A stretch of DNA of 7,691 nucleotides from Solobacterium sp. (lineage in GTDB: Bacteria; Bacillota_I; Bacilli_A; Erysipelotrichales; Erysipelotrichaceae): NCBI GenBank assembly GCA_016280695.1, contig JAEEHG010000220.1, positions 1-7,691 of the forward strand. Direction: 5' to 3'. The stretch's first letter is position 1, and each line of letters opens with the position of its first letter. The notes below the pieces were generated by a model. It worked only from the letters and a program-made list of their open reading frames with translations. It made no database searches and had not been told where the DNA came from. The position numbers and the translations under genes are program-made. Shown in pieces: positions 5,608 to 7,691 of this stretch.

Positions 5608-5613
5608 AGGAGG
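5608..5613 (+). promoter_or_regulatory. Shine-Dalgarno of the VWA gene
   Basis: AGGAGG, 8 nt before the ATG at 5622, is the strongest ribosome binding site on the plus strand in this window and fixes the start. No convincing promoter could be placed in the short gap after the preceding terminator. Confidence 0.8.
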
Positions 5614-5621
5614 GAAGAGAA

Positions 5622-6257
5622 ATGAACAATCTGACAGAAATTATCTTCATCATTGACCGCAGCGGTTCGATGCACGGTCTCGAGGCCGATACAATCGGCG
5701 GCTATAACTCTTTTCTGAAAAAGCAGCAGGATGCCGAGGGGGAGGCAATTGTCACCACGGTGCTGTTCAACAATGACATGCAGGTCATCCATGACCGTCA
5801 GGACATCCGCGAAGTCCGGCCGCTGACCGCTGCGGATTACATTCCCGGCGGCAGCACCGCCCTGCTGGACGCCGTCGGCGAGACAATCCGGCAGATTTCC
5901 AGAAGCCAGTCCCTGTTCCGCAGCACAACCCCAAACCAGACCGTGGTTGTCATCATCACGGACGGCATGGAAAACTCCAGCCGCCGCTTCCGCTGGTCAC
6001 AGGTCCACGCTATGATCGAAGAGCAGAAGGAGAAAGGCTGGGACTTCGTGTTCCTCGGGGCCAATATCGATGCCCCGGAGATGGCGGAAAAACTCGGTGT
6101 CGGCCGCGCCTTTGCCAGCAACTATCATGCCGACAGTCTGGGCACATTCAGCAATTACGATACGCTTGAAAAAACCGTCCGCAAGGTCCGCCGCGGCCTG
6201 AAGGTCGAAGAAAAAGATCTTGATGACATCCGCCGGGATTACCGCCGGCGCCGGTAA
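5622..6257 (+). CDS. VWA domain protein with intact MIDAS
   Basis: A 211-residue protein consisting almost entirely of a von Willebrand factor type A domain. The metal-ion-dependent adhesion site is complete: D12-x-S14-x-S16 in IIDRSGSM, T79 in GGSTALLDA, and D114 in VVIITDGMENSS. It should therefore bind a divalent cation and a protein partner. No signal peptide or membrane anchor is present, so it probably acts in the cytoplasm, as TerY-like and other small bacterial VWA proteins do. The C-terminal 30 residues are highly charged and basic (KVRRGLKVEEKDLDDIRRDY and an arginine run), possibly a nucleic-acid or partner contact. It sits between an HTH protein and a small unrecognised protein, suggesting a regulatory or stress-response module, but the partner and process are not shown by the sequence. 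Confidence 0.93.
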   Translation: MNNLTEIIFIIDRSGSMHGLEADTIGGYNSFLKKQQDAEGEAIVTTVLFNNDMQVIHDRQDIREVRPLTAADYIPGGSTALLDAVGETIRQISRSQSLFRSTTPNQTVVVIITDGMENSSRRFRWSQVHAMIEEQKEKGWDFVFLGANIDAPEMAEKLGVGRAFASNYHADSLGTFSNYDTLEKTVRKVRRGLKVEEKDLDDIRRDYRRRR

Positions 6258-6268
6258 ACGTTTCAATC

Positions 6269-6277
6269 TGCTACAAT
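6269..6277 (+). promoter_or_regulatory. Possible extended -10 before the small protein gene
   Basis: TGCTACAAT fits an extended -10 and would start transcription about 15 nt before the ATG at 6298, leaving room for GAGG at 6287-6290. No -35 is visible, since that position lies in the end of the VWA gene. Confidence 0.4.
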
Positions 6278-6297
6278 GACATCAGTGAGGAACTATC

Positions 6298-6639
6298 ATG
6301 AAAGTCATTGATGTCTACGAACAGTATTTCGCGGCCGAGTGCACTTACTCCGGTGTACCCAGGCACGCGGCAGTCATCAAACTGACTGCCACATCCGACG
6401 CGGGCACGATCACCTATGAGGTCGGAGTCAGCTTCTTCCCGCACAATGATCCGGAAGACTTCGGAATTTCCTACGATGCCTATGGCAGCGAGGTGCTCTT
6501 CAGCGACAGGGGCAGGCGCTCGGCCAAACGGGATGAACAATATCTGCAGGAAGTACAGAAAACAGCCGACCGGATTGCCGGACGGCTGAAGGGAACAATC
6601 TTCTGGGACAGGCCTCTGATCGAAGCCCGCCGCGGATAA
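6298..6639 (+). CDS. Small protein of unknown function downstream of VWA gene
   Basis: A 113-residue soluble protein with no family I recognise, no membrane segment and no signal peptide. The first 60 residues are likely beta-rich (VIKLTATSDAGTITYEVGVS, then a FFPHNDPEDFGISYDAYG stretch). A charged helix follows (AKRDEQYLQEVQKTADRIAG), and the protein ends FWDRPLIEARRG. The ATG is supported by GAGG seven bases upstream. It begins 40 bp after the VWA stop, so it is likely cotranscribed with it, with an extra internal promoter possible. Its stop codon runs into the hairpin shared with the convergent WYL gene. The tight coupling to the VWA gene makes it a candidate ligand or partner, but that is inference. 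Confidence 0.82.
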   Translation: MKVIDVYEQYFAAECTYSGVPRHAAVIKLTATSDAGTITYEVGVSFFPHNDPEDFGISYDAYGSEVLFSDRGRRSAKRDEQYLQEVQKTADRIAGRLKGTIFWDRPLIEARRG

Positions 6640-6660
6640 GCCGGATTATTCCGGCTTTTC
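6638..6660 (+). terminator. Shared terminator hairpin between convergent genes
   Basis: A perfect 8-bp stem, AAGCCGGA/TCCGGCTT (6638-6645 with 6650-6657) around TTAT, runs into TTTTC on the plus strand. The TAA of the small protein gene (6637-6639) overlaps the stem base, and the TAA of the convergent WYL gene (6646-6648, minus strand) is in the loop. On the minus strand the T run is short (CTTATC), so termination there is probably weaker. Confidence 0.75.
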
Positions 6661-7656
6661 TGTATTGTTGAGTTCTTTCTGGTAAGCCTTGCGGGCCGAG
6701 GAGTGGAAGCCGTACATCTGTTCGGCCAAATCCTGCGGGGAAATAATCACCGCATGGCGGCCGAAGCGGGAGAAGTACTGCAGCACCTGGTTTTCCGAGC
6801 AGTTGAAATAGTACAGGTTTCCTTCGATCCGGGTGGTTTCCGGCCGGTGGACATAGCGGTAACGGTACTGCCGCATGCCTTCCTCGCTGAGGCGGACACA
6901 GATTTCCCGTTCACTCTGAATCAGGAACTGCGGTCCGTACTGTTCCATGCGCTTCAGACAGCTGATGCTTTCGGCAGTCAGATCCCGCCGGCGGTTGAGC
7001 AGGATGACGCCGCTGATGCGGCTGAGCCGGATCGTGCCGGGCTGGCCGTCCTGCTGGTACAGGACATAGTTGAACAGTTCTTCCTTGGCCGATGCCACGG
7101 ACCATGGTGAAACGGTATGTTCAATCCTGTTCCTGGTCCGGCGGTTGATGAAGTAGATCATGCGGTCTTCGGCAATGGCCTGACGGATCTTTTCGTAACT
7201 GTCACGGAAGATGATCTTTTCCCGCTCATCCTGCGGCATGGCCGTATAGGCCTCAAACATGTCCCGGAAGTACTGGGACAAGGAGGTGTGGGCCAGCAGG
7301 CTGCTCTGGATATAGGCGATGATGTCGGAAGTCTTCTTTGTCGGTTTCAGTGACAATGTCACATCATATTTCCCGTCCGGATCATCCCGGCTGTATTTGG
7401 TCATATGCATGATTTCATCTGCCACTTCCCCGGCTGCCAGCTCTTTCAGCCCGGCTTCCCGCAGCTTTTTCTTCAGGGCATCATAGCGGATGTTGCCTGC
7501 TTCCTGATAAGCCTCGAAGTAATTGGCCAGGAGGGTATTGAGAAAATCATTTTTGTTCAGCACCATGCCAGATTTGAAGAATTCAAACAGTTCCATGTCC
7601 TTGTACAGGATATCCCTGGTCCGGCGGCCGATATAGATCTTGATCTTTTCTTCCAT
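6646..7656 (-). CDS. WYL domain regulator with two ribbon-helix-helix-like segments
   Basis: A 336-residue cytoplasmic protein. Residues 4-50 look like a ribbon-helix-helix DNA-binding unit: strand IKIYIGRRTRD, then helices ending LNKNDFLNTLLANYFEAY. Residues 97-140 repeat the plan: strand YDVTLSLKPTKKTSD, then SLSQYFRDMFEAYTAMP. Residues 153-222 are the WYL domain, with IYFINRRTRNRIEHTVSPWS and FNYVLYQQDGQPGTIRLSRI; the usual W-Y-L triad reads N-Y-V (196-198). The C-terminus (250-325) resembles the WYL C-terminal extension. Such proteins usually act as transcription regulators whose WYL domain senses a nucleotide or nucleic-acid ligand. The start follows AAGGGG by 8 nt. It converges on the HTH/VWA gene group, which it might control; no CRISPR-Cas genes are in view. 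Confidence 0.88.
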   Translation of the reverse strand: MEEKIKIYIGRRTRDILYKDMELFEFFKSGMVLNKNDFLNTLLANYFEAYQEAGNIRYDALKKKLREAGLKELAAGEVADEIMHMTKYSRDDPDGKYDVTLSLKPTKKTSDIIAYIQSSLLAHTSLSQYFRDMFEAYTAMPQDEREKIIFRDSYEKIRQAIAEDRMIYFINRRTRNRIEHTVSPWSVASAKEELFNYVLYQQDGQPGTIRLSRISGVILLNRRRDLTAESISCLKRMEQYGPQFLIQSEREICVRLSEEGMRQYRYRYVHRPETTRIEGNLYYFNCSENQVLQYFSRFGRHAVIISPQDLAEQMYGFHSSARKAYQKELNNTEKPE

Positions 7657-7664
7657 GATTTTGT

Positions 7665-7684
7665 CCCCTTACAGTATCAATGTA
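7665..7684 (-). promoter_or_regulatory. Ribosome binding site and possible -10 of the WYL gene
   Basis: On the minus strand AAGGGG (7665-7670) lies 8 nt before the ATG at 7656. TACATT (7679-7684) preceded by TGG could be an extended -10, but any -35 lies beyond the window edge. Confidence 0.4.
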
Positions 7685-7691
7685 CCATAAA

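Noticed and set aside
1..7691. CRISPR array, tRNA, rRNA or insertion sequence
   Set aside because: No regularly spaced repeats, cloverleaf, rRNA-like sequence, transposase gene or flanking inverted and target repeats were seen. The only near-identical repeats are the two EamA leaders and the paralogous genes.

Overview
The window looks like a chromosomal stretch from a moderately high-GC Bacillota (Firmicutes). The signs are strong AGGAGG-type Shine-Dalgarno sites, TTGACA/TACAAT promoters and short GC-rich terminators with T runs. The protein set (EamA transporters, a solo B3/B4 protein, WYL and XRE-like regulators, a small VWA protein) fits an Erysipelotrichia- or Lachnospiraceae-like genome. 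The genus cannot be read from this sequence, and there is no CRISPR array, tRNA, rRNA or insertion sequence.

Layout. (1) Positions 3-884, plus strand: the end of an unrecognised protein gene, split in frame by an amber codon at 456-458. The part after the stop resembles the part before it, so this looks like a two-domain protein that has been broken or is read through. (2) Positions 903-4099, minus strand: three tandem paralogous EamA/DMT permeases of about 10 TM each. The two downstream copies each have a sigma-A-like promoter, a long 5' leader containing a near-identical 38-bp block and a nested hairpin ending in a T-rich tract, and a terminator whose stem contains the stop codon. The third, promoter-proximal copy lacks this leader and has an extended -10 almost touching its ATG. 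(3) Positions 4322-5554, plus strand: a solo B3/B4-domain protein followed closely by an XRE-like helix-turn-helix protein, closed by a terminator. (4) Positions 5622-6639, plus strand: a VWA-domain protein with a complete MIDAS motif and a small unrecognised protein. (5) Positions 6646-7656, minus strand: a WYL-domain regulator with two ribbon-helix-helix-like segments, converging on the small protein; both genes end in one shared hairpin.

How the parts may work together. The EamA array is probably a set of small-molecule exporters, two of which appear to be controlled by a transcribed leader (a riboswitch or attenuator of a class I do not recognise). The HTH, VWA, small-protein and RHH-WYL genes form a plausible sensing and regulatory neighbourhood, but the sequence does not show its function. 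The most promising undescribed element is the duplicated EamA leader.
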